A stretch of 64,000 nt of DNA from Clostridia bacterium (GTDB taxonomy: Bacteria > Bacillota > Clostridia > Christensenellales > Borkfalkiaceae). The stretch spans positions 62,001-126,000 of the forward strand of contig JAFQEA010000008.1 of the NCBI GenBank assembly GCA_017399185.1, read 5' to 3'. Position 1 is the stretch's first letter, and the number at the start of each line of letters is the position of its first letter. The notes beneath the pieces are model-generated. The model did no database searches and had not been told where the DNA came from. It saw only the letters and a program-made list of their open reading frames with translations. The position numbers were made by a program, and so were the translations under genes. Positions 25,446 to 31,451 of the stretch are shown here, piece by piece.

Positions 25446-26543
25446 TTATAAGAAGAAGTTAAGGATAAGACCGCCCGCAATAACCGAAGCAATCTGCCCT
25501 GAAACGTTTACGCCGATAGAGTGCATTAACAGGAAGTTTTGCGGGTCTTCCTTTAAGCCCATCTTGTGTACCACGCGGCCCGACATCGGGAATGCCGAAA
25601 TCCCCGCAGCACCAATCATTGGGTTAATCTTTTTCTTTAAGAAAAGATTAAGGAATTTTGCAAAGAGTACGCCGCCTGCCGTGTCAAAGATAAATGCAAA
25701 CAAGCCAAGGCCGATTACAAGCAAGGTTTCCCATTGAACGAACTGTTCAGCCTGCATTTGTGACGCGATAGTAATCCCCAAAAAGATTGTGATAAGGTTT
25801 GCAAGCACGTTTTGTGCCGTTTTGGATAGTGAATCTAAAACACCGCACTCACGCATAAGGTTACCAAACATCAAGAAGCCAACCAGTGCAACCGAATCCG
25901 GCGCAAACAAGCCTGCAACAACCGTTATAATGATAGGGAAGAGTATCCTTGTCTGCTTGGAAACTGTCTTTGCCGTGTTATCCATGCGGATAAGTCTTTC
26001 CTTTTTGGTCGTTAACATCTTTATAACAGGTGGCTGGATAAGCGGTACAAGCGCCATGTATGAATACGCCGCAACCATAATAGCAGGTAGCTTTTCAGAG
26101 TTTAATTTGATTGCAACTGAAATGGCTGTTGGACCGTCTGCCGCACCAATGATAGCTATTGCCGCCGCGTCGTTTATCGGGAAGAATATTGACGCCAGGC
26201 AAAGGGTAAAGAATATACCAAACTGCGCCGCCGCACCAAATAGCATAAGCTTGGGGTTTGATAGCACAGGGCCAAAGTCAATCATTGCACCGATACCGAT
26301 AAATAATATAAGCGGGAATAATTCGTTTGCAATACCCGCGTTATATAAAGTGGTTAGCGGACCGTGTTCACCAATCGCGCCCGAAAACGGAAGGTTTACA
26401 AGTATCGCGCCAAAGCCCATCGGCAGTAAAAGTGTAGGCTCCATTTCAAACTTGATTGCTAAAAAGATAAGCGCCGCACCAATTACCCACATAACGCCCA
26501 TTTGCCAGGTTATGTGCGTAAAGTTTTCATACAAAAATTCCAT
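25446..26543 (-). CDS. oadB: sodium-ion-translocating decarboxylase, beta subunit
   Basis: A 365-residue polytopic membrane protein, the Na+ channel subunit of biotin-dependent decarboxylases (oxaloacetate, glutaconyl-CoA or methylmalonyl-CoA). Signature stretches are GIGAMIDFGPVLSNPKLMLFGAAAQFGIF, IIGAADGPTAI with the Na+-binding Asp, and NPMIGAAGISAFPMSGRVV. It couples decarboxylation to outward Na+ pumping. The carboxyltransferase and biotin carrier subunits are not in the window, so the substrate is open. Confidence 0.92.
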   Translation of the reverse strand: MEFLYENFTHITWQMGVMWVIGAALIFLAIKFEMEPTLLLPMGFGAILVNLPFSGAIGEHGPLTTLYNAGIANELFPLILFIGIGAMIDFGPVLSNPKLMLFGAAAQFGIFFTLCLASIFFPINDAAAIAIIGAADGPTAISVAIKLNSEKLPAIMVAAYSYMALVPLIQPPVIKMLTTKKERLIRMDNTAKTVSKQTRILFPIIITVVAGLFAPDSVALVGFLMFGNLMRECGVLDSLSKTAQNVLANLITIFLGITIASQMQAEQFVQWETLLVIGLGLFAFIFDTAGGVLFAKFLNLFLKKKINPMIGAAGISAFPMSGRVVHKMGLKEDPQNFLLMHSIGVNVSGQIASVIAGGLILNFFL

Positions 26544-26824
26544 AAGTTAAGCTCCTAAAAAAACTTAAAATTGTAAAAAATCCGTAAATTTTATATCATA
26601 AATAAAATTAAATGTCAATTTAATTTGAGCGTGAACCTTTATTCACAAATTTTATGACCGATTTTGATATATAAAGTGCGCGTTTTTGCCTAACGTAGTT
26701 TATGCCGCTTGTATTTCTTGGTGCTGTTTATCGGGTTGGGCGGCGGAATTTATGTGGGATTTTAGCAAAATTTATATTTGCAAAAAAAATGTCAAAATAA
26801 ATTTATAAATTTAACGTAATTTTC
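26544..26824. other. intergenic stretch without a recognised gene
   Basis: About 280 bases of AT-rich DNA upstream of the decarboxylase operon and the tRNA-Ser promoter. No open frame with an RBS and no structured RNA was recognised. Confidence 0.5.
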
Positions 26825-26853
26825 TTGCTTTTTTGTAAAAAGTAGGATATAAT
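26825..26853 (+). promoter_or_regulatory. tRNA-Ser promoter
   Basis: TTGCTT-N17-TATAAT, about 140 bases upstream of the mature tRNA. Two long hairpins lie between. Confidence 0.65.
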
Positions 26854-26907
26854 AAACAGGCTTGAAAACAAAAGCACGTGGGTTTTTAGTGTAAAACCTG
26901 CAAAAAG

Positions 26908-26980
26908 GGGATTATTTGGTACTGCGTACCAAGAAATATTCCAAGAGGATTATTTGATGCTACGCATCAAGAAATCCTCC
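26908..26980 (+). repeat. two tandem long hairpins upstream of tRNA-Ser
   Basis: GGGGATTATTTGGTAC-tgc-GTACCAAGAAATATTCC is followed by GAGGATTATTTGATGC-tac-GCATCAAGAAATCCTC. The loop-proximal 6 bp differ yet stay paired, while the outer ATTATTT/AAGAAAT arms are shared. They resemble the array hairpins elsewhere in the window and would lie in the tRNA precursor leader. Confidence 0.65.
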
Positions 26981-26991
26981 TCGCTACATTC

Positions 26992-27080
26992 GGAGGATTA
27001 TCGAAGTGGTCATAACGAGGCGGTCTTGAAAACCGTTTGCCTTCACGGGCACGGGGGTTCGAATCCCTCATCCTCCGCCA
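26992..27080 (+). tRNA. tRNA-Ser(TGA)
   Basis: Acceptor GGAGGAT / ATCCTCC with G73 and an encoded CCA; anticodon loop TCTTGAAAA with anticodon TGA; long variable arm (TTGCCTTCACGGGCAC); T-loop GTTCGAATC. Its last 17 bases are repeated downstream as probable attachment sites. Confidence 0.95.
27063..27080 (+). repeat. attachment-site copy 1 (3' end of tRNA-Ser)
   Basis: TCCCTCATCCTCCGCCA at the 3' end of tRNA-Ser recurs exactly at 27332-27348. Degraded versions are at about 27249-27264 (GAATCCCTCATC) and 27633-27648 (ATCCCTCATCCTACGC). Integrases often use this part of a tRNA gene as attB. Confidence 0.65.
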
Positions 27081-27331
27081 ACAAAAAACCGCCTAAAATG
27101 GCGGTTTTTTTGTTTGGCGGAAAAATCGGGATTTGAAGTAAAATTTGCGTGCAAATTTTATTCGCATTGCGTAGCAATCTTGCCGAGGGGCTCCCGCTTG
27201 CGGGAAACGGCAATATCCCTTACTTTCCGCAGTTAAGTGTGATAGCAACCGAAGGTTGCGGAGCGAATCCCTCATCTTTCTTTCGCGCATTTGCGTAGCA
27301 AATGCAAGGGAGCAATTTATTGCGACCGCTC

Positions 27332-27348
27332 TCCCTCATCCTCCGCCA
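27332..27348 (+). repeat. attachment-site copy 2
   Basis: An exact 17-base copy of the tRNA-Ser 3' end, 269 bases downstream of the original. It is followed directly by a strong terminator hairpin. Confidence 0.65.
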
Positions 27349-27350
27349 AA

Positions 27351-27389
27351 AAATACTGCAGAAAAGGATACGTTTTCTGCAGTATTTTT
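27351..27389 (+). terminator. strong terminator hairpin
   Basis: A perfect 15-bp stem AAATACTGCAGAAAA / TTTTCTGCAGTATTT with a 7-nt loop and trailing Ts. It probably ended the tRNA-Ser transcript before insertions moved it away. Confidence 0.85.
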
Positions 27390-27393
27390 TTAT

Positions 27394-27590
27394 CCATTGC
27401 GAAAGCAATGGTATATCATCACGCTTTAGCGTGTATCTCATCCGCCTTGCCGAGTATATCTCGACAAGGCGAGTATATCATCAGCCGTAGGCTGTAGCCT
27501 CTTTCGCAATGATGATATACAACGGCAAGCCGTTGATGATATACGATGCTCTGCATCAATGATATACACGGCTCCGCCGTGATTAATACA
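27394..27590. repeat. hairpin array A3 (linker GTATATCATC, then GATGATATAC)
   Basis: Hairpins CCATTGC-gaaa-GCAATGG, CACGC-ttta-GCGTG, CGCCTTG...CAAGGCG, CAGCC-gta-GGCTG, CAACGG-caag-CCGTTG, GATGC-tct-GCATC and CACGGC-tcc-GCCGTG are set in a constant linker. It reads GTATATCATC at 27411, 27433 and 27473, then GATGATATAC at 27511 and 27535 and GATATAC at 27561. Within 27081-27878 this array, the attachment-site copies, the terminator and the element at 27700 are all that is visible; no intact gene. Confidence 0.85.
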
Positions 27591-27699
27591 CGACAGTTCA
27601 AGCCCAAACTAAAAGTGGCGAAATACTTTTTTATCCCTCATCCTACGCTTTTCGTTGGCTTTTTAATTTCGGTATTTTAGGTTTGAGCTTGTTTAATAG

Positions 27700-27760
27700 G
27701 CGTGCGCTTGGCTCGGCGAGGCGTAGCCGAGCCGACTTGTATCAAGACAAGCACACGTCC
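27700..27760 (+). repeat. three-way-junction element, copy 1
   Basis: Outer arms GTGCGCTTG / CAAGCACAC enclose hairpin 1 (GGCTCGG...CCGAGCC) and hairpin 2 (CTTG-TAT-CAAG). It shares the outer arms and the ACTTGWATCAAGACAAGCACACG half with the element at 43347. Hairpin 1 differs in sequence but remains paired. Confidence 0.6.
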
Positions 27761-27878
27761 TAGTGCCAAATTTAAATTTAAGTAATGCTTTATTTGATTT
27801 TAATAATGCTACTAAATAAAATGCGAAATGATTGTTTTTATTGGCTTATTTATTACAATTAAGTATGTTAAAATATAC

Positions 27879-28127
27879 TTAATAAAAACAATCGGGCTGT
27901 TTATACGTATAAAGCCATTTATCTACCCAAGAGGTAAAGAGCATCTGCTTTCTTTCCGCTTTGCGACGCTCTGCATCCGTCATAAATTAGTGAAATCTTC
28001 GCAGCGCATCATCCTTATTTATTCCGTAAAACGACTTTTGTATTTTTGTCCCATCAGCATTATGTCCAATCGTGCGCTTTAACTCATATCTGCCGTCGGA
28101 TCTGTTTTGTTTTTTCGGACGTGGCAT
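27879..28127 (-). pseudogene. tyrosine-integrase remnant (frameshifted, truncated)
   Basis: Behind an RBS (AGGAGGTAACC) the frame starts MPRPKKQNRSDGRYELKRTI and continues GHNADGTKIQKSFYGINKDDALRRF. This is the N-terminal AP2-like arm-binding domain of phage/ICE integrases. It stops after 46 codons; a second frame continues with DAERRKAERKQMLFTSWVDKW and LYTYK, the start of the core-binding domain, before a final stop. The catalytic domain is gone. It marks a dead integrative element next to tRNA-Ser. Confidence 0.75.
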
Positions 28128-28177
28128 GGTTACCTCCTATCTGATTTTCATTTTTTTAATTGTCTTTAAATCGATGA

Positions 28178-28522
28178 CTACTTATTTTTTGTTATTTTTC
28201 TAATTAAAAGCACAAAAAAAGTAATAACTACACCCCAAAATATCAAAAGCATAAATATCATTTTGGCGCCATATTCAAGTCCTGCTTGAATAGATGATAT
28301 AAGCAAAACAACTATAACAGAAAAGAACAATAAAATGCCAAAGGAGGCTACCGATGCTAATCTCGGGTGTTCGTTCATTAGGTCAGATATAAAAGCGGTT
28401 TTTCCAAACACTTTTACTATAAACAAACGCCAAATAATAGACCATATTACAAGCGCAATAAGCCCATATATAATAGCATCGCCAGCATCAAAATTTGTGT
28501 TAAGCCATTCAATAATATTCAT
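28178..28522 (-). CDS. small membrane protein in the integrative element
   Basis: A 114-residue protein with three hydrophobic helices (AIIYGLIALVIWSIIWRLFIV, VASFGILLFFSVIVVLLI, MIFMLLIFWGVVITFFVLL) and a short charged tail. The start is the ATG at 28522 behind TAGGAATATTGCTT. No family recognised. It lies between the integrase remnant and the repressor gene, where elements often carry immunity or exclusion genes, but no function can be read. Confidence 0.6.
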   Translation of the reverse strand: MNIIEWLNTNFDAGDAIIYGLIALVIWSIIWRLFIVKVFGKTAFISDLMNEHPRLASVASFGILLFFSVIVVLLISSIQAGLEYGAKMIFMLLIFWGVVITFFVLLIRKITKNK

Positions 28523-28543
28523 AAGCAATATTCCTAAATAAAA

Positions 28544-28654
28544 TTATTTCCGCTGCGTAATCAATCTTTCAACAATGCTTACAGGCACGACCTTACACAT
28601 GGAATCAAGCCAGGCTTGAATTTCCTGCCGAATCTGAGCTTTTAATTTCGGCAT
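28544..28654 (-). CDS. possible 36-residue protein overlapping the repressor end
   Basis: A frame starting MPKLKAQIRQEIQAWLDSM and ending VERLITQRK overlaps the last 50 bases of the repressor gene in another frame. It has a protein-like amphipathic pattern but no Shine-Dalgarno. It may be a coupled small gene, or the original C-terminus of the repressor reached by a frameshift. Confidence 0.35.
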   Translation of the reverse strand: MPKLKAQIRQEIQAWLDSMCKVVPVSIVERLITQRK

Positions 28655-29009
28655 CGTGTACGTTTAACACACTCTGGATCATTCGCATCTTGCCTTCCTC
28701 GCTCACCTCCCGGAACAAGCGTAGAAGGGTTTTTTCTTGGTCGTTAAGGACGTCAAGGATCTTTCCTTCAGCTATTGCTTCAGCATCAGGACACTGGTAA
28801 ACATTTCCATCAACCCAACCCATCAAGTAGGCAGGAGTAACGGACAATACATCTGCCATTATTTCTACCTTTTCCATAGGAATATTGGTGACGATATCGT
28901 TCTCATATTTATAGATAGCTTGCTTTGTAGAGTTAACCGATCGTGCAAGAGTCTCTTGCGAAATCCCTAGTTTTTTCCGAGCTTCGCGTATCCTTTTTCC
29001 TATTGTCAT
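28605..29009 (-). CDS. CI-like XRE-family repressor
   Basis: A 134-residue protein. The N-terminal helix-turn-helix TIGKRIREARKKLGISQETLARSVNSTKQAIYKYEND is of the phage/ICE repressor type. The C-terminal half (DQEKTLLRLFREVSEEGKMRMIQSV) is the common DUF-like helix of short repressors, without a LexA-type protease domain. The start is the ATG behind GGAGGTG. It is divergent from a Cro-like gene with two palindromic operators between them, so it likely represses both promoters. Confidence 0.85.
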   Translation of the reverse strand: MTIGKRIREARKKLGISQETLARSVNSTKQAIYKYENDIVTNIPMEKVEIMADVLSVTPAYLMGWVDGNVYQCPDAEAIAEGKILDVLNDQEKTLLRLFREVSEEGKMRMIQSVLNVHDAEIKSSDSAGNSSLA

Positions 29010-29050
29010 TATAGGCACCTCCAGTATAGTGTAATATAATTTTACCGCAT

Positions 29051-29062
29051 AACCTGCGAGTT
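29051..29062. promoter_or_regulatory. probable repressor operator O1
   Basis: AACCTGCGAGTT, an imperfect 12-base palindrome related to O2 at 29130. It is placed to cover the leftward repressor promoter. Confidence 0.5.
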
Positions 29063-29126
29063 GTCAAGTTTTCAGAAAAATTTTCAAAAATGACTTGACG
29101 AGTTACAAAATGTGTGATGAGATAGA

Positions 29127-29143
29127 GTAAACCCGCGGGTTAC
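29127..29143. promoter_or_regulatory. probable repressor operator O2
   Basis: AACCCGCGGGTT is a perfect 12-base palindrome within GTAAACCCGCGGGTTAC, just upstream of the Cro-like gene's Shine-Dalgarno. A TTGACG (-35-like) lies at 29095. Confidence 0.6.
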
Positions 29144-29165
29144 TTTTTGAAAGGAGGTGCGAAAC

Positions 29166-29339
29166 ATGTTGGACAAAAATGCTCTTAGAGCAGAGATGGC
29201 TAGACAAGGATTAACTCAAAAGCAAGTTGCGGCTGAACTCGGCATTAGTGAAAAAACATTCATATCGCGCATGAGACGCGGAGTGTTTGGAACAGATGAA
29301 GCGGAGAAGCTTATTGCGCTTTTGAAAAAGGCTCCTTAA
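29166..29339 (+). CDS. Cro-like helix-turn-helix protein
   Basis: A 57-residue protein consisting of one HTH (GLTQKQVAAELGISEKTFISRMRRG) followed by DEAEKLIALLKKA. Size and divergent pairing with the CI-like gene fit a Cro-type or excisionase-type switch protein. RBS AAAGGAGGTG lies six bases before ATG 29166; an in-frame GTG at 29157 falls inside the RBS. A terminator (29358-29381) separates it from the retron. Confidence 0.8.
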   Translation: MLDKNALRAEMARQGLTQKQVAAELGISEKTFISRMRRGVFGTDEAEKLIALLKKAP

Positions 29340-29357
29340 AGATTAAATAACAATGAT

Positions 29358-29381
29358 AAAGGCGAGAAATTTCTCGCCTTT
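29358..29381 (+). terminator. terminator of the Cro-like gene
   Basis: AAAGGCGAGAAA directly abuts its complement TTTCTCGCCTTT, so the central bases form the loop. It isolates the retron promoter from the upstream gene. Confidence 0.75.
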
Positions 29382-29406
29382 AAATTTATTTAAAAACTTT
29401 TCAAAA

Positions 29407-29433
29407 TTAGCACTCTATCCTTGACAGTGCTAA
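29407..29433 (+). promoter_or_regulatory. CIRCE element (HrcA operator)
   Basis: TTAGCACTC-N9-CAGTGCTAA matches the CIRCE consensus (TTAGCACTC-N9-GAGTGCTAA) at 17 of 18 arm positions with the exact spacer. The -35 box of the retron promoter (TTGACA, 29421-29426) lies within it, so HrcA binding would block transcription. CIRCE normally controls groESL and dnaK operons; no chaperone gene is near. Confidence 0.9.
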
Positions 29434-29449
29434 TAGTTTATGGTAAAAT
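29421..29449 (+). promoter_or_regulatory. retron promoter
   Basis: A perfect TTGACA, 17 bases, TAAAAT, overlapping the CIRCE operator. Predicted start is near 29456, at the head of the candidate msr-msd RNA. Confidence 0.85.
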
Positions 29450-29455
29450 ATAGAC

Positions 29456-29705
29456 ACTAACGCATAGGCAGGTTGCTCTCTCGCAAGGTCTGCTATGCAG
29501 ATGGACATCTTTTGATGTATTTTAAATGGGGTATGCTAGTCTTTATATGCTTCATTCCCTATATCCCGATAAACTTCAATAACGCTAAAGCGAGAGGTTT
29601 ATCTGGTAGACTTTTGGTATTATAGTTCAAGCCTTAGCATTGACAACTAAATTGTTATTAGAGTGAATTAAGCGAGAGGCTCCGTTTTGGAGACTGCTAA
29701 TAACG
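29456..29705 (+). ncRNA. candidate retron msr-msd RNA
   Basis: About 250 non-coding bases separate the promoter from the first retron gene and hold several hairpins: GCATAG(G)CAG...CTGCTATGC with inner TTGC/GCAA (29462-29509); ACATC-tttt-GATGT; GATAAAC...GTTTATC enclosing CGCT-aa-AGCG (29568-29602); GTTATTAG...CTAATAAC (29654-29704) enclosing CTCC-gtttt-GGAG. AGCGAGAGG occurs twice (about 29589 and 29671); the first, AGCGAGAGGTTTATC, matches from memory the branch-guanosine region of the retron-Eco1 msr. Exact a1/a2 arms and the msr/msd boundary could not be fixed by eye. Confidence 0.6.
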
Positions 29706-29718
29706 AGGAGGTGAAAAA

Positions 29719-29958
29719 ATGTCAACTGCTAACAAAACAACTGAAGGCAACGTAGTTGTTGTCATCATTGCTGCTGATAATTTAACTGTTAACGGCAATG
29801 TTATTATCGGCAATGGAAACACCATTGTTGAAAATGGCTCTCAACTAAACAAAACTGTTGAGAAAAAAAGTGCGTTAGGTGAACTATTTAACAAAGTAGG
29901 CAAAATCATAGTAAACATTGTTAGCAAAATAAAAACTATGTTCTTGCCGAGAGTGTAA
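29719..29958 (+). CDS. retron-associated small protein, unknown
   Basis: A 79-residue protein between the candidate msr-msd RNA and the reverse transcriptase, with a very strong RBS (GAGGAGGTG). The N-terminal half is beta-rich and repetitive (GNVVVVIIAADNLTVNGNVI then IGNGNTIVENG), suggesting a small beta-solenoid or beta-meander. The C-terminal half is an amphipathic, lysine-rich helix (LGELFNKVGKIIVNIVSKIK). It matches no retron effector family I know. A membrane-active effector is one reading of the helix, by inference only. Confidence 0.75.
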   Translation: MSTANKTTEGNVVVVIIAADNLTVNGNVIIGNGNTIVENGSQLNKTVEKKSALGELFNKVGKIIVNIVSKIKTMFLPRV

Positions 29959-29999
29959 TACCAAAAAGCATTCTAAATATTATTGGCGTGAGGTAGCCG

Positions 30000-30986
30000 T
30001 TGACTTATAAATTATGTAGATTATATGGACTAAAATCCAAAAAAACTTTACGTGAATGGCTCGAAATCGATGATTCGAGCTTTTTTCATAGCAAAAATAT
30101 TGCAAAAAATTATCACCCTTACATTGATAATAAAGCAAATAAAAAGCGCTTAATAGAGGTGTCATCCCCAAAGTTAAAATTTGTTCAAACAAAGATTTTA
30201 GGGATGTTAAAGAATCTTGATTATCCTGAATATTTGTTTTCAAGTGTAAAAGGCGTTTCGTTTATTGATAACGCTAAACAACATTCGGGTAAATATTACA
30301 CATTTAAAATTGATATATCAAAGTTCTTCCCCAATACAAGCAGAAACAAGGTTTATAACTTTTTTAAGAAAGACCTTAATACATCGTCAGACGTAGCGAC
30401 AATACTTACTGATTGCACAACAGTAGATTTACGCAATTACAATTCCGATAAGCATCATAACGAAATTGTTAACTTTTTAGAAGAGTATAAAATTAAGCAA
30501 ATCGCACACTTGTCAACAGGTGCGCCAACTAGTATGTTATTGTCTTTTTTAGCGAATCGACCAATGTTTGAAGAGTTAAATTCTTTTTGTGAACAAAGAG
30601 GCTATATCTTCACTGTGTATGCTGACGACGTAACGATGTCTTCCATTAACCCTATTTCATATAGCGATAGGAGCGCGATAATAAGGATAGCAGAAAAATA
30701 TGGGCATTTTGTTTCAAAAAGAAAAGTTAAATATTACAACGCTAATCAAAGCAAAAAAATTACAGGTGTTGTTATAAATAAAAATGGAGAAATTTGCACC
30801 CCTAATAAATTGCTAAACAAAACGCATAACAAAATATTAAAATATAAAAGCAAAAACATTGACGAACACGAGATAAACTCGTTAAAAGGTTGCATCAATG
30901 TAGCTTATCAGATAGATAAAAGATATCCTCACTTAAGAAAAGTTTTAAATAAAAATTCAAACTATTCAAAGGAGAAAAATGGATAA
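30000..30986 (+). CDS. retron-type reverse transcriptase
   Basis: A 328-residue reverse transcriptase. In order are RT1 (KRLIEVSSPKLKFVQTKIL), the KGVSFIDNAKQH loop typical of retrons, catalytic DISKFFP, STGAPTSMLLSFLANRPMF, the YADD active site (FTVYADDVTMSS) and the retron hallmark VTG-type motif (KKITGVVINKNG). It would reverse-transcribe the msd part of the upstream RNA into msDNA, primed from a guanosine 2'-OH. The start is TTG at 30000 with GTGAGGT upstream. The last eight bases overlap the next gene. Compact length means no fused effector. Confidence 0.93.
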   Translation: MTYKLCRLYGLKSKKTLREWLEIDDSSFFHSKNIAKNYHPYIDNKANKKRLIEVSSPKLKFVQTKILGMLKNLDYPEYLFSSVKGVSFIDNAKQHSGKYYTFKIDISKFFPNTSRNKVYNFFKKDLNTSSDVATILTDCTTVDLRNYNSDKHHNEIVNFLEEYKIKQIAHLSTGAPTSMLLSFLANRPMFEELNSFCEQRGYIFTVYADDVTMSSINPISYSDRSAIIRIAEKYGHFVSKRKVKYYNANQSKKITGVVINKNGEICTPNKLLNKTHNKILKYKSKNIDEHEINSLKGCINVAYQIDKRYPHLRKVLNKNSNYSKEKNG

Positions 30987-31173
30987 TTATAAAGTTACCG
31001 TAGGATTGGAACCTACCAACGATTATGAAAAGGCAAAGCAAGATTTCTTAAGAGCTTTAAACTCTATTGGCAAATTAACACCACAGGAAAGGCAGAGATT
31101 ATTAGAAGAATTTTATGGCGCAGCAAAAGTAAAGTTTATTTTTGATTTCTTTAACAATTACTTCAATAAATGA
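30979..31173 (+). CDS. retron operon small protein, unknown
   Basis: A 64-residue soluble helical protein (NDYEKAKQDFLRALNSIGKL, LTPQERQRLLEEFYGAAKVKF, ending FDFFNNYFNK). Its ATG overlaps the RT end, with RBS AAAGGAG inside the RT codons, so it is translationally coupled. No family recognised. It may be the antitoxin or effector half of the retron, or a phage-sensing subunit; the sequence does not decide. Confidence 0.7.
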   Translation: MDNYKVTVGLEPTNDYEKAKQDFLRALNSIGKLTPQERQRLLEEFYGAAKVKFIFDFFNNYFNK

Positions 31174-31281
31174 TTTTTTTAAATGTTCTACAATACAAAG
31201 CATATAAAGAAAAGTGAATAATGAATAAAGTAGTATCAAAATTCAATTAAGAGTTCAATGAGTGAAGCATACGTTCCGCCA

Positions 31282-31317
31282 AAAAAGCCTAAATCAAAAT
31301 GGTTTAGGCTTTTTTTG
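31282..31317 (+). terminator. retron operon terminator
   Basis: AAAAAAGCCTAAA / TTTAGGCTTTTTT with a 9-nt loop. TCCGCCA directly before it faintly recalls the tRNA-Ser end and may mark the right border of the element. Confidence 0.85.
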
Positions 31318-31386
31318 TTGCTTTATAGATGAATTTTAATGAAAATTTGCTTGCAATTATTTTTTAAATTAACTTGCTATTTTGTA

Positions 31387-31415
31387 TTGACAGGTTTTTA
31401 TTTTTATGTTACACT
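31387..31415 (+). promoter_or_regulatory. promoter of the TetR operon
   Basis: TTGACA-N17-TACACT, followed by two direct CTATATC copies five bases apart, a possible autoregulatory site. Confidence 0.7.
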
Positions 31416-31451
31416 ATATCAAGAACTATATCACGGTATAGGGGTTGGGTT

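Noticed and set aside
25252..26550. Plus-strand frames opposite the decarboxylase beta-subunit gene
   Set aside because: They are antisense shadows of a polytopic membrane protein gene, with no RBS and no family.
27411..27567. Regularly spaced near-identical GTATATCATC units resembling a CRISPR array
   Set aside because: Units are only 10 bases, spacers are self-complementary hairpins rather than unique sequence, orientation flips halfway and no cas gene is present.
29407..29433. CIRCE reinterpreted as part of a chaperone operon promoter
   Set aside because: No groES, groEL, dnaK, grpE or hrcA frame lies within the following genes. The first products downstream are the retron small protein and reverse transcriptase.
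30000..30986. Diversity-generating retroelement or group II intron reverse transcriptase
   Set aside because: No template/variable repeat pair, no Avd next to this RT, no maturase or endonuclease domain and no domain V/VI hairpin. The KG..NA..H loop and VTG-type motif are retron features.
31271..31280. Right attachment site of the tRNA-Ser element at TCCGCCA
   Set aside because: Only seven bases match the tRNA end, too few to claim a border. It is kept as a remark in the terminator entry.
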